DNA of 7,523 bases, taken from the NCBI GenBank assembly GCA_012719555.1, contig JAAYAE010000156.1, positions 1 to 7,523 of the forward strand, in the 5' to 3' direction. The notes beneath the pieces are model-generated. The model saw nothing but the letters and a program-made list of their open reading frames with translations. It searched no databases and was not told the DNA's origin. A program made the translations under genes and the position numbers. Below are positions 1 through 5,640 of this stretch, piece by piece (positions within the stretch are counted from its first letter, which is position 1; the number at the start of each line of letters is the position of its first letter). This DNA comes from Acholeplasmataceae bacterium (GTDB lineage Bacteria; Bacillota; Negativicutes; Acidaminococcales; Acidaminococcaceae).

Positions 1-237
1 ATCTGAATTATATTCCTTTAAATAATTCCTTTCATCCCATTTTTCACCGCCATTAACTTCTTTTAAAAAAAATATTAATTTAAGTTTTTTCTCATTGTTT
101 CCTTCAGGATTTTCTCCCCAAATTGCTTCATTAGCAATTCCATCTGGAATGAAATGCTTTTCTAGGTCACGGGGCATTCCTTTTTTCCACTTATCAAACA
201 GTTTATCTTCTCCTTCACTAATCATCCACACAAACAT
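1..237 (-). CDS. Unrecognised protein, N-terminal 79 codons (runs off the left edge)
   Basis: An open frame of 79 codons starts at ATG 237 and continues without a stop to base 1, so the 3' end lies outside the window. The start is supported by AAGGGG about 4 bases upstream and by a well-spaced promoter (275-303). The protein starts MFVWMISEGEDKLFDKW and goes on through FIPDGIANEAIWGENPEG to a hydrophobic strand followed by an acidic/asparagine turn, LIFFLKEVNGG. I see no signal peptide or membrane segment. The pattern of an N-terminal helix, F-x-PDGI, then a strand ending in LKE-x-N reminds me of uncharacterised cytoplasmic proteins with a uracil-DNA-glycosylase-like fold, but this rests on memory and is weak. 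It is transcribed independently of the methylase fragment behind it, because a terminator and a new promoter separate them. Confidence 0.75.
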   Translation of the reverse strand, partial: MFVWMISEGEDKLFDKWKKGMPRDLEKHFIPDGIANEAIWGENPEGNNEKKLKLIFFLKEVNGGEKWDERNYLKEYNSD

Positions 238-274
238 CAACCCCTTCTTCTTATAAAGCAGCTACCTTGTTCAC

Positions 275-303
275 ATTTTATTCATATTTTCATTTTTGGT
301 CAA
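275..303 (-). promoter_or_regulatory. Sigma-A type promoter of the left-edge gene
   Basis: On the minus strand TTGACC (303-298) is followed after exactly 17 bases by TAAAAT (280-275), each one mismatch from consensus. The predicted start near 268 gives a leader of about 30 nt before the ATG at 237, enough for the AAGGGG ribosome binding site and little else. The surrounding bases are very AT-rich. Confidence 0.6.
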
Positions 304-336
304 TATATTTTCATATGTTTTTACTTCCCATTGGGC

Positions 337-370
337 AAAAAAATAACCTGTAGAATTTATTTCCAGGTTA
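337..370 (-). terminator. Rho-independent terminator behind the methylase fragment
   Basis: On the minus strand TAACCTG (370-364) pairs with CAGGTTA (350-344) across a 13-nt AT-rich loop, followed directly by seven T (343-337). It begins seven bases after the methylase stop codon. The stem is short and only 3 of its 7 pairs are G-C, so strength is probably moderate. It separates the methylase remnant from the promoter of the left-edge gene. Confidence 0.55.
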
Positions 371-376
371 AATAAT

Positions 377-613
377 TTACACGTCTATTCTTTTCTCCGC
401 TATATCATAATATAATTTAGTCTTCTCAAATCCAATGTACTGCCGGTTATGTTTCTTAGCTGCCACGCACGTTGTTCCGCTGCCCGCAAATGGATCCAGG
501 ATAACCGCGTTCCCTGGAACAATTTGCACTAGTTCTTCCATGAGCGGCGTAGGCTTACTCCTAGCCACAACCACGATAGTCTTACACTGAAATATTCGGT
601 TACCCCAAAACAT
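377..613 (-). pseudogene. C-terminal remnant of an N4/N6 DNA methyltransferase
   Basis: The last ~78 codons match the C-terminal end of the N4-cytosine/N6-adenine DNA methylase family (PF01555 type). KPTPLMEELV is followed by ILDPFAGSGTT, the S-adenosylmethionine-binding motif I, then VAAKKHNRQYIGFE and the closing YYDIAEKRI helix. Full-length members are several hundred residues and carry an upstream catalytic (D/N/S)PP(Y/W) motif, which is absent here, so the piece cannot methylate DNA. The in-frame ATG at 613 has no good ribosome binding site, and a stop lies seven codons before it. A different frame from ATG 660, with AAGGAAG at good spacing, reads 43 codons (start MRLTKLQVVRF) into the remnant before a stop at 529-531. 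That looks like the head of another gene joined to the methylase tail by a deletion. No restriction-enzyme partner is visible. Confidence 0.75.
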
Positions 614-789
614 ATAAGAACAGATAAAAACCTAACAACCTGCAGTTTTGTTAACCTCATTTTCACTTCCTTTTAAGTTTGATTTTGTTTAATTATAAAC
701 CACCCCAATGGCGAAAGATCACTTTAACTGTTGGAAAACTAAAACAAGCCTGATAACCAAGATGCTCAGCACATCCTAAACTCTCCGGC

Positions 790-824
790 TATATGACAGT
801 AGGGACAGACCCTACTGTCATATA
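790..824. repeat. Perfect 15-bp palindrome (short REP-like hairpin), copy 1
   Basis: TATATGACAGTAGGG (790-804) and its exact reverse complement (810-824) surround the 5-base loop ACAGA. The same hairpin family recurs at 2447-2489 with a slightly different arm and the loop in the opposite sense. Both copies sit just left of the 209-bp repeat, so the palindrome appears to be part of a larger module. No T-run follows in either direction, which argues against a simple terminator. Confidence 0.85.
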
Positions 825-831
825 TTTAAAG

Positions 832-1040
832 TCCCATGCGACAAAAAGAACCGTCCCTTTTGTCTCACTATCTCTTTTGTTTTTATGATTTTTATTTCCC
901 CAACAACTCAAAAATCGCCGCTATTTGCTCAGATACGCGAAAGGCCGAGGATTTTGTAATAGGATAGTACAAACTGTACATCCTGTTGCAAAACCGCAAG
1001 GTCTGACAAAGTAGATGAGTGAATAGCGGCGATTTTATTT
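832..1040. repeat. 209-bp dispersed repeat with long hairpin, copy 1
   Basis: This block is repeated in the same orientation at 2536-2744; both are 209 bp and I count 11 substitutions and no gaps. It starts TCCCATGC and holds a small hairpin (GACAAAA 840-846 with TTTTGTC 858-864). It then holds a 126-bp near-continuous hairpin: AAAATCGCCGCTATT (911-925) pairs perfectly with 1022-1036, CTCA pairs with TGAG around a GA/GA internal loop, and TTTTGTAATAGGAT pairs with ATCCTGTTGCAAAA using two T-G wobbles. The tip is GTACA-AAC-TGTAC. On both strands the outer stem runs into T-rich sequence, so it could terminate transcription in both directions; it lies downstream of the choloylglycine hydrolase gene. 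No protein is encoded. Confidence 0.9.
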
Positions 1041-1093
1041 TACAGACAAGGTCTGACAATGTAGCCGAGTAAATAGCGGCGATTTTATTTTAT
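997..1093. repeat. 50-bp tandem duplication of the long hairpin's right arm
   Basis: The 50 bases from 997 (CAAGGTCTGACAAAGTAGAT...) are repeated with a few changes at 1047-1093, giving a second copy of the outer arm AATAGCGGCGATTTTATTTTA. The left arm of the hairpin could therefore pair with either right arm. The equivalent repeat at 2536-2744 lacks this duplication, so it arose after the two copies were established. The bases 1094-1177 between this and the hydrolase stop codon hold no feature that I can support. Confidence 0.85.
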
Positions 1094-1177
1094 AATAATA
1101 TCTGTCAAATTACCATAATGAACAGCGGCTACTGTATGACAATAAGTAACAGCTCAAGTCTCTTATCCGCTGTAATA

Positions 1178-2323
1178 TCACTTATCCTGATACCTGTAGT
1201 AACTTGCCGGTGCATAATTAGTGAAATTGACACGAGTATCCGTGATGTTTTTATATTCCGGCGGTGTAGCCATTTGTATCGTCATTACCTGATTCGCACC
1301 GGCCAGCGCCTGCGCCACATCTACATACTGCCAGTTTGTATTGTCATAGGTGCGGAAATAATAACGCAGTTGCTGCAAATCGGCAACCGCCGTCCACAGT
1401 GTTCTATCGTACACCATTGTCCCGTAGCTGTTATCACGCACGGTGCCGATTGGAATATCCACGTTGTTGATTATGGTCATTGCCAGATTCAGTCCGGCCG
1501 CGCTACCTGTCACAGGCAACGCAGATTGCGTAAGCGCCACCATCCGCACAAAACGGCTGGGTGGAGTATAATCGCCAGGCAGTCCCAACATGCCGGTCCC
1601 CTGTCCGAAGCCGGATTCAACGATATCGGCAAGCTTAACGCCCGGGGCGTTGAAGGCCTTGATATTGACATAATTTTTCAGGTTGGTCTGCATCCAGTCG
1701 AATGTTGGTGCATTGGTCAAAACCCCAAGCGGATTATCATACAGCTTTAGCTGGCCGTCGACATATTCGATCACGAGACTGTTTCCAGCACGGTCATGTA
1801 CAGCGTAATGAAATACCACATCGATGTTGCCCGATCTGATATTACTCCCTTTGGAGACTCGAATATTCCTGATACCCCGCTTCACCTCGTCTACGGTCGT
1901 GAAATTTCCCAGCAGCCAGGTAACTACCTCATACTGCGCAATCGTCCTGTCGGCTTGCTCACTTTCAAACTTCTGATACCCGGCATAGCCAGGAAATAAA
2001 AACTCTCCGACAACCAGGCCACTTTCATTGATACCATCTGATAGAAGCGGAAGCGAGGCATGGTTCACGCCTACAAATCCGTATTTTGCCGTCCAGGCCA
2101 AGCCTTTTTGCGAGCCGTCAGGCAAGAAGCCAAAATACTTCGTTCCAGACGGAACGATTGAAATCGTATCCGGGTGCTCCGGATCGCCAGGAGAGTATTC
2201 CATTGTTCGGGCATAGAAGACATTACCATCGGTTGTTTTTATGCGGATGCTAGTGCACGCCTCCGCACTGCTGACCACAAGCATTGCACAAACCAGAAAC
2301 AGAGAAAAAAAGCTCTTAATCAT
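1178..2323 (-). CDS. Secreted choloylglycine hydrolase family protein (Ntn amidase; bile salt hydrolase / penicillin V acylase type)
   Basis: This 381-residue protein belongs to the linear-amide C-N hydrolase (choloylglycine hydrolase, PF02275) family. Residues 1-22 are a signal peptide (MIKSFFSLFLVCAMLVVSS then AEA). Cleavage after Ala22 would leave Cys23 as the new N-terminus, which is the family's catalytic nucleophile. Further expected active-site elements are Arg39 (YARTME; Glu42 where classical bile salt hydrolases have Asp), Asn99 in DGINESGL, Asn204 in LTNAPTFDW and Arg257 in PPSRFVR. Length fits the secreted subgroup. The start has a strong AGGAGG eight bases upstream; I found no convincing promoter. 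It stands alone between two direct repeats and is visibly richer in GC than the defence genes. Substrate (conjugated bile salt, penicillin V, N-acyl homoserine lactone or other amide) cannot be read from the sequence. A lipobox is absent, so it should be a soluble exported or periplasmic enzyme. Confidence 0.92.
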   Translation of the reverse strand: MIKSFFSLFLVCAMLVVSSAEACTSIRIKTTDGNVFYARTMEYSPGDPEHPDTISIVPSGTKYFGFLPDGSQKGLAWTAKYGFVGVNHASLPLLSDGINESGLVVGEFLFPGYAGYQKFESEQADRTIAQYEVVTWLLGNFTTVDEVKRGIRNIRVSKGSNIRSGNIDVVFHYAVHDRAGNSLVIEYVDGQLKLYDNPLGVLTNAPTFDWMQTNLKNYVNIKAFNAPGVKLADIVESGFGQGTGMLGLPGDYTPPSRFVRMVALTQSALPVTGSAAGLNLAMTIINNVDIPIGTVRDNSYGTMVYDRTLWTAVADLQQLRYYFRTYDNTNWQYVDVAQALAGANQVMTIQMATPPEYKNITDTRVNFTNYAPASYYRYQDK

Positions 2324-2446
2324 TGTGGGTTCCTCCTATTACTTTTTTCATTCTTTTGGAGCTGCCACGCCATTTGTTTCTGATGCATCGACAGACTACA
2401 CAAGTACTGGATATATTCGCCAGATCCTGTAAAATACCTTTATAAT

Positions 2447-2489
2447 TTAGTTTATGACAGCAGGGTCTGTCCCTGCTGTCATAAACTAA
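2447..2489. repeat. Perfect 19-bp palindrome (short REP-like hairpin), copy 2
   Basis: TTAGTTTATGACAGCAGGG (2447-2465) and its exact reverse complement (2471-2489) flank the loop TCTGT. The core matches the hairpin at 790-824 except for a T-to-C change on one arm matched by an A-to-G change on the other. This paired change keeps the palindrome intact. It lies upstream of the hydrolase gene. The 46 bases between it and the 209-bp repeat are absent from the first copy, where the gap is only 7 bases. Confidence 0.85.
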
Positions 2490-2535
2490 TAAGTGTGACC
2501 AAATTTCTATAACTTCTTTACCACAATATTTTAAC

Positions 2536-2744
2536 TCCCATGCTACAAACAGAACCGTCCCTTTTGTCGCACTATCTCTTTTGTTTTTATGATTTTTATT
2601 TTCCCAACAACACAAAAATCGCCGCTATTTACCCAGATACGCGAAAGACCGAGGATTTTGTAATAGGATAGTACAAACTGTACATCCTATTGCAAAACCG
2701 CAAGGTCTGACAAAGTAGATGAGTGAACAGCGACGATTTTATTT
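2536..2744. repeat. 209-bp dispersed repeat with long hairpin, copy 2
   Basis: About 95% identical by hand count to 832-1040, in the same orientation and of equal length. The long hairpin spans roughly 2615-2740 with tip GTACA-AAC-TGTAC. Compared with copy 1, GGCC becomes GACC and CTGTTG becomes CTATTG, both turning G-T wobbles into Watson-Crick pairs. Two changes in the outer right arm (AACAGCGACG) introduce mismatches on the plus strand but only wobbles on the minus strand. Read on the minus strand the hairpin ends in GGCGATTTTTG, a possible terminator for the structured region to its right. Together with copy 1 it brackets the hydrolase gene as a direct repeat. Confidence 0.9.
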
Positions 2745-2778
2745 CAGTACTAGCCCTTAATAAGCTGCACTACACATT

Positions 2779-2840
2779 CCGCCGTCAACTTCTGCCAATC
2801 GCTCGCTTTTCCGACGAGCTCTTGGGAAGTTTTGACATGG
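2779..2840. repeat. 62-bp direct repeat, copy A (contains 53-nt hairpin)
   Basis: It matches 3003-3064 in the same orientation with three substitutions in 62 bases, 224 bp apart. The central 53 bases (2784-2836) form the nested hairpin described in the ncRNA entry. On the minus strand the loop is CGGAAAA and the closing pair is U-G. Confidence 0.9.
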
Positions 2841-3002
2841 TCAGTTTCAGCAGCTTATTGCGTCGCTTAGCTAGACAACCGCCTAGTGGTTCGCTGTCTC
2901 CAATCATGCTTCTCTTATTTTCGCATTCTTGGACAGCTATCACAGAGGTGTCGTTAGCCTGCTCTCGCTCCTGCTATACTCGCGACAACAGGACGACACT
3001 CT

Positions 3003-3064
3003 CCGCCGTCAACTTCTGCCAATCGCTCGTTCTTCTGACGAGCTCTTGGGAAGTTTTGACATGG
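3003..3064. repeat. 62-bp direct repeat, copy B (contains 53-nt hairpin)
   Basis: Partner of 2779-2840. On the minus strand the loop is CAGAAGA and the closing pair is U-A. CGCC/GGCG just outside (3004-3007 and 3064-3067) can extend the stem across a 3-base bulge, an extension copy A lacks. This outer pairing competes with hairpin 1 of the putative RNA. Confidence 0.9.
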
Positions 3065-3124
3065 GCGCTACCTCTGCTTCTCCTCGTCCTTTCAGGCCTT
3101 GATAAGCAGGGTAACCGCCTCAAC

Positions 3125-3153
3125 ATGAAACGAGCTCTCCATATTGATGTCAA
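3125..3153 (-). promoter_or_regulatory. Putative promoter of the structured RNA
   Basis: On the minus strand a consensus TTGACA (3153-3148) is followed after 17 bases by TTTCAT (3130-3125), 4 of 6 to the -10 consensus. The predicted start near 3118-3119 coincides with the first G of the first hairpin (GGCGGTTACC). The perfect -35 and its placement are the support; the -10 is weak. Confidence 0.4.
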
Positions 3154-3294
3154 AATTCCCATAAATACTAGACGTTTAAGGGAATATGACAATAAAATTT
3201 CCAGTCTAAATTTAAATATTGGCTACTATAGTATTGTTAGTAAAAATCTACGAATTTTGGATTGGTATACCGTCATCGTCTCAACCTACCAGCA

Positions 3295-3729
3295 TCAGAC
3301 CATATTATAACCGCCGCCAAATACAGTCAACTCCTCTATAGGTATAGCCATTCTAATATAATCAGTTAAATCAATATCTCTTGCTATAACTCCGCCACAC
3401 ATTGAACCTGTTTTACTATATTTCTTACCAACGACATCAACAGCAGTCATATTCCAATCACCAATATCTGTGGCGACTATACAGATATCATTATTTTCTA
3501 TATAGCTAGAAATTAGCTCTAACAACTTTGCTGCCCTAGCCTTCCCTATGAACAATTGCTTCTTTCTACCGACTTCATACTTTCCATATCCGGTGCCATA
3601 GTTATATCTGGTAAACCAAATGCGTCCTGATGACGAAATAGTTAAACGTTGTTCTACTTCGTCATTAGGTTCAGGACGAGGCCCATAACATAAAAGATCG
3701 GATATTATTTGCACTTTCTGTATTTGCAT
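3295..3729 (-). CDS. Uncharacterised 144-aa protein, partner of the DUF262 endonuclease gene
   Basis: A soluble protein of 144 residues without signal peptide or membrane segment. It resembles small uncharacterised clostridial proteins with the layout DEVEQRLTIS, then GRIWFTRYNYG (about residues 35-45), a basic stretch, KLLELISSYI, ATDIGDWNMT (about residues 85-95) and, near the C-terminus, a DYIR segment followed by EELTVFGGGY. I recall this layout but no function. Start ATG 3729 has AGGTGA close upstream (3 bases), a somewhat tight spacing. It begins 31 bp after the DUF262 gene with no terminator or promoter visible between, so the two are probably co-transcribed. No catalytic motif is visible, so an accessory or immunity-like role is possible, but it may simply be a passenger. 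Confidence 0.75.
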   Translation of the reverse strand: MQIQKVQIISDLLCYGPRPEPNDEVEQRLTISSSGRIWFTRYNYGTGYGKYEVGRKKQLFIGKARAAKLLELISSYIENNDICIVATDIGDWNMTAVDVVGKKYSKTGSMCGGVIARDIDLTDYIRMAIPIEELTVFGGGYNMV

Positions 3730-3760
3730 AAGTCACCTGCTTTATAGAAACTTTAGGTCA

Positions 3761-5581
3761 TCACAAGCTATAGTAGTAGTCTTTGATTTTCTTTGCCATC
3801 ATTACTCTTCTCTGTTGAAGAAAGCTTGGATAATCAGAAGCAGTCATATTAACAATGCTTTGAGGGATGCTATTTAGTTCCAAGTTTTTCAATAACTCGG
3901 TTCTATCAGTAATAGTACCTGCCACCAGCTTTTTATCATCACATTGCTTCATAGCTTCGTTAAAGTATTCACTTGGAGCCTTATCTCCTACAGAGATATT
4001 CACGCCAGTATCCAAATACGCATAATTTGCTACTTGATTATAAATAGATTTATCCTCAAAACCGTTGCGTTTCAAATATGCCTTAGGGAAAATATGATGT
4101 ACATCACCTGCAACAGAAATCAAATCGGAAACCTTAGAACTATTTGATAATAAAGACCTATCGCTCTTAAATACCTGTGCAGCAATATAAGTATTAAAAA
4201 ATGGACTATTAATAGACTGTGTCTCTAAATTTTGTACCAATCTCACATTCCAAAACGAGTCCGGTAACATAGCATTTTCAGTTTCTTCAAAGAACTTCAA
4301 AAAGCCTTTGCTAGCTATATCTCTGAGGTCTCTATCCATTTGTGATTCCGGAGAGCTTATATATCTACTAGTCAACGTTGATAAAACGAACCATTTTTGA
4401 ATATACTTCATAACCTCAATTTTAGGTACCTCACCAGTCTTTTGTAAAACGAGGAATAATGTATAAGTAAAGTCTAATGTCATTTGCGAATTTAATAATC
4501 TTGAAGAAATGAAGCCAGCAGACTTAATTGCCAACACAAAATGTTCAAAGCTATATTGGTTCATGAAGTTTAGTACACCCACTGTGAGTTTATTAAAACT
4601 ATCCTCGGCAATTTCCTCTTTAAAGTTTCTGTCAACGAAATCACGTCCAGAAAGCAAACTTACCAAATCTCCCAATTTACCTCTTCCAAAGATATGCATA
4701 AAAGAAACACGCAACATATCATTATAGCTTGGATCATAGATATCGCCGTTGTCGTCTTTAAGCCATTTTAACTTGCTTGCATACTGTGATGCCATAAACT
4801 CTCTATCGCCATTCTCTATCTGACTATAAAAGGACGGTTCCACTGCTAGATGGCAGAAATAGTCAATTGCTTTACGCAATGTATTACCGCCGTACCTCTC
4901 ATCTGCAGCGATTTTAGACATAGCAAAGTCAGCCTCATTCAGGCTCTTCCCTTGAGAATTTATACGCACAAAAATTTCTGTTACCTCGCTAATATCCAAT
5001 TGCGCTACAAGAAGTATTGCACCTAATTGACAACTTTTGATGGATAATAATCGAATTATAGCCTGCTCCACGACATCGCTATCAGCATCAGGGTTGTCAG
5101 CTAAATACTGATTAATAAACCTTATTTGAGAAAAATTCGGTTTGAACAACTCCGCAATATCAGCAATCCAAGCTTTACTGTTAAGATGAGCTGAACTTTG
5201 TACAGCAAAACGTTCTTCATCACCCGAAGCCTGGGGATTAAAAGCCAGTTTAATTATCTTCTCTTCATAATTTTCTGTAAGAATCTTATGTCCGGAAATA
5301 GCCGTCATAAGAGCAGTAACACGTTGCTGTCCATCTATCAGCACTTTCTTACCACCAGCTTCTTTACCATTTTTCAATTTTACATTAGGATTCTGCCAAA
5401 TAATTAAGTACCCTGTTGGATAACCATTATAAAGCGAATCGATTAAATCTCGTACCTGTCTTGGTTTCCAAACAAAAGGGCGCTGAATTTCAGTAATATC
5501 TATATCTCCAGCGTCAATATAACCTAAAATAGAACTAACCGAATATTGCGTTACAGAATACTTATCATAAGATGCAGACAT
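3761..5581 (-). CDS. DUF262/DUF1524 (GmrSD-like) HNH endonuclease, probable phage-defence enzyme
   Basis: This 606-residue protein joins the two domains of modification-dependent type IV restriction enzymes such as GmrSD and SspE. The N-terminal DUF262 (ParB/sulfiredoxin-like, NTP-using) domain shows ITEIQRPFVWKPRQVRDLID (30-49) and VLIDGQQRVTAL (80-91), the two signature motifs, then EIFVRINSQGKSLNEADFAM. The C-terminal DUF1524 HNH nuclease shows DVHHIFPKAYL (493-503, His495/His496), NYAYLDTGVN (Asn528) and PSEYF. It is shorter than typical GmrSD and SspE proteins, so the middle helical region is reduced, but both active sites look intact. Start ATG 5581 has AAAGGAG eight bases upstream; a TATAAT at 5637-5632 with a poor -35 could give it its own promoter. 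It lies 59 bp behind a dead hsdR, a common setting for DUF262 genes. Known relatives cut glucosylated or phosphorothioated DNA; the trigger here is unknown. Confidence 0.9.
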   Translation of the reverse strand: MSASYDKYSVTQYSVSSILGYIDAGDIDITEIQRPFVWKPRQVRDLIDSLYNGYPTGYLIIWQNPNVKLKNGKEAGGKKVLIDGQQRVTALMTAISGHKILTENYEEKIIKLAFNPQASGDEERFAVQSSAHLNSKAWIADIAELFKPNFSQIRFINQYLADNPDADSDVVEQAIIRLLSIKSCQLGAILLVAQLDISEVTEIFVRINSQGKSLNEADFAMSKIAADERYGGNTLRKAIDYFCHLAVEPSFYSQIENGDREFMASQYASKLKWLKDDNGDIYDPSYNDMLRVSFMHIFGRGKLGDLVSLLSGRDFVDRNFKEEIAEDSFNKLTVGVLNFMNQYSFEHFVLAIKSAGFISSRLLNSQMTLDFTYTLFLVLQKTGEVPKIEVMKYIQKWFVLSTLTSRYISSPESQMDRDLRDIASKGFLKFFEETENAMLPDSFWNVRLVQNLETQSINSPFFNTYIAAQVFKSDRSLLSNSSKVSDLISVAGDVHHIFPKAYLKRNGFEDKSIYNQVANYAYLDTGVNISVGDKAPSEYFNEAMKQCDDKKLVAGTITDRTELLKNLELNSIPQSIVNMTASDYPSFLQQRRVMMAKKIKDYYYSL

Positions 5582-5640
5582 TTCTCATTCTCCTTTGTCT
5601 TGCTTATATTATGGCAGACTTTCCAACCATATTATAACTA

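Larger units (their letters stand above)
2759..3119 (-). ncRNA. Candidate structured non-coding RNA (multi-hairpin, about 360 nt)
   Basis: No plausible protein is encoded here, yet the minus strand folds by hand into successive hairpins. (1) 3119-3064: GGCG, TACC and CTGCTT pair with AAGCAG, GGTA and CGCC. (2) 3060-3008: GTCAAAACTTC, CCAA, GA, GCTCGT, mirrored by ACGAGC, GA, TTGG, GAAGTTGAC. (3) 2999-2948: GTGTCGTCCTG with CAGG and ACGACAC. (4) 2937-2893: GCTGTC, CAA, GA, ATGC with GCAT, GA, TTG, GACAGC. (5) 2836-2784: a near-copy of hairpin 2. A perfect 10-bp stem (2859-2850 with 2768-2759) encloses hairpin 5. Hairpins 2, 4 and 5 share a tandem G-A step between CAA and TTG, and the two copies differ only in the loop or by a U-A to U-G change. 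A promoter lies directly upstream (3125-3153). I do not recognise it as a named RNA family; the fold is hand-made. Confidence 0.5.

Noticed and set aside
832..1093. Possible CRISPR array
   Set aside because: There are only two tandem units of 50 bp with no spacer, and they are arms of a hairpin.
1118..1750. 210-codon plus-strand frame
   Set aside because: It is antisense to the hydrolase gene, whose homology, signal peptide and ribosome binding site are clear.
3155..3185. ATTCCC/GGGAAT inverted repeat as terminator of the defence operon
   Set aside because: The stem is six pairs with a 19-base loop and no T-run follows on the minus strand.
2974..3192. 72-codon minus-strand frame containing QELVRRTSDWQKLTAE
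   Set aside because: The phrase looks slightly like a transposase accessory protein and a related reading occurs in the other 62-bp copy, but both readings stop soon after the hairpin and the differences between copies fit RNA pairing better than coding.
2723..3310. 195-codon plus-strand open frame across the repeat/hairpin region
   Set aside because: Its start lies inside the dispersed repeat, it has no ribosome binding site, its residues are an implausible mix of R, L and S, and it crosses both 62-bp hairpins. A shorter part from the ATG at 3125 (MKRALHIDVKIP) is better composed but also lacks a ribosome binding site.
5626..5638. 13-base match ACCATATTATAAC also found at 3299-3311
   Set aside because: It is an AT-rich match with one copy inside the end of the 144-aa gene; chance is a sufficient explanation.
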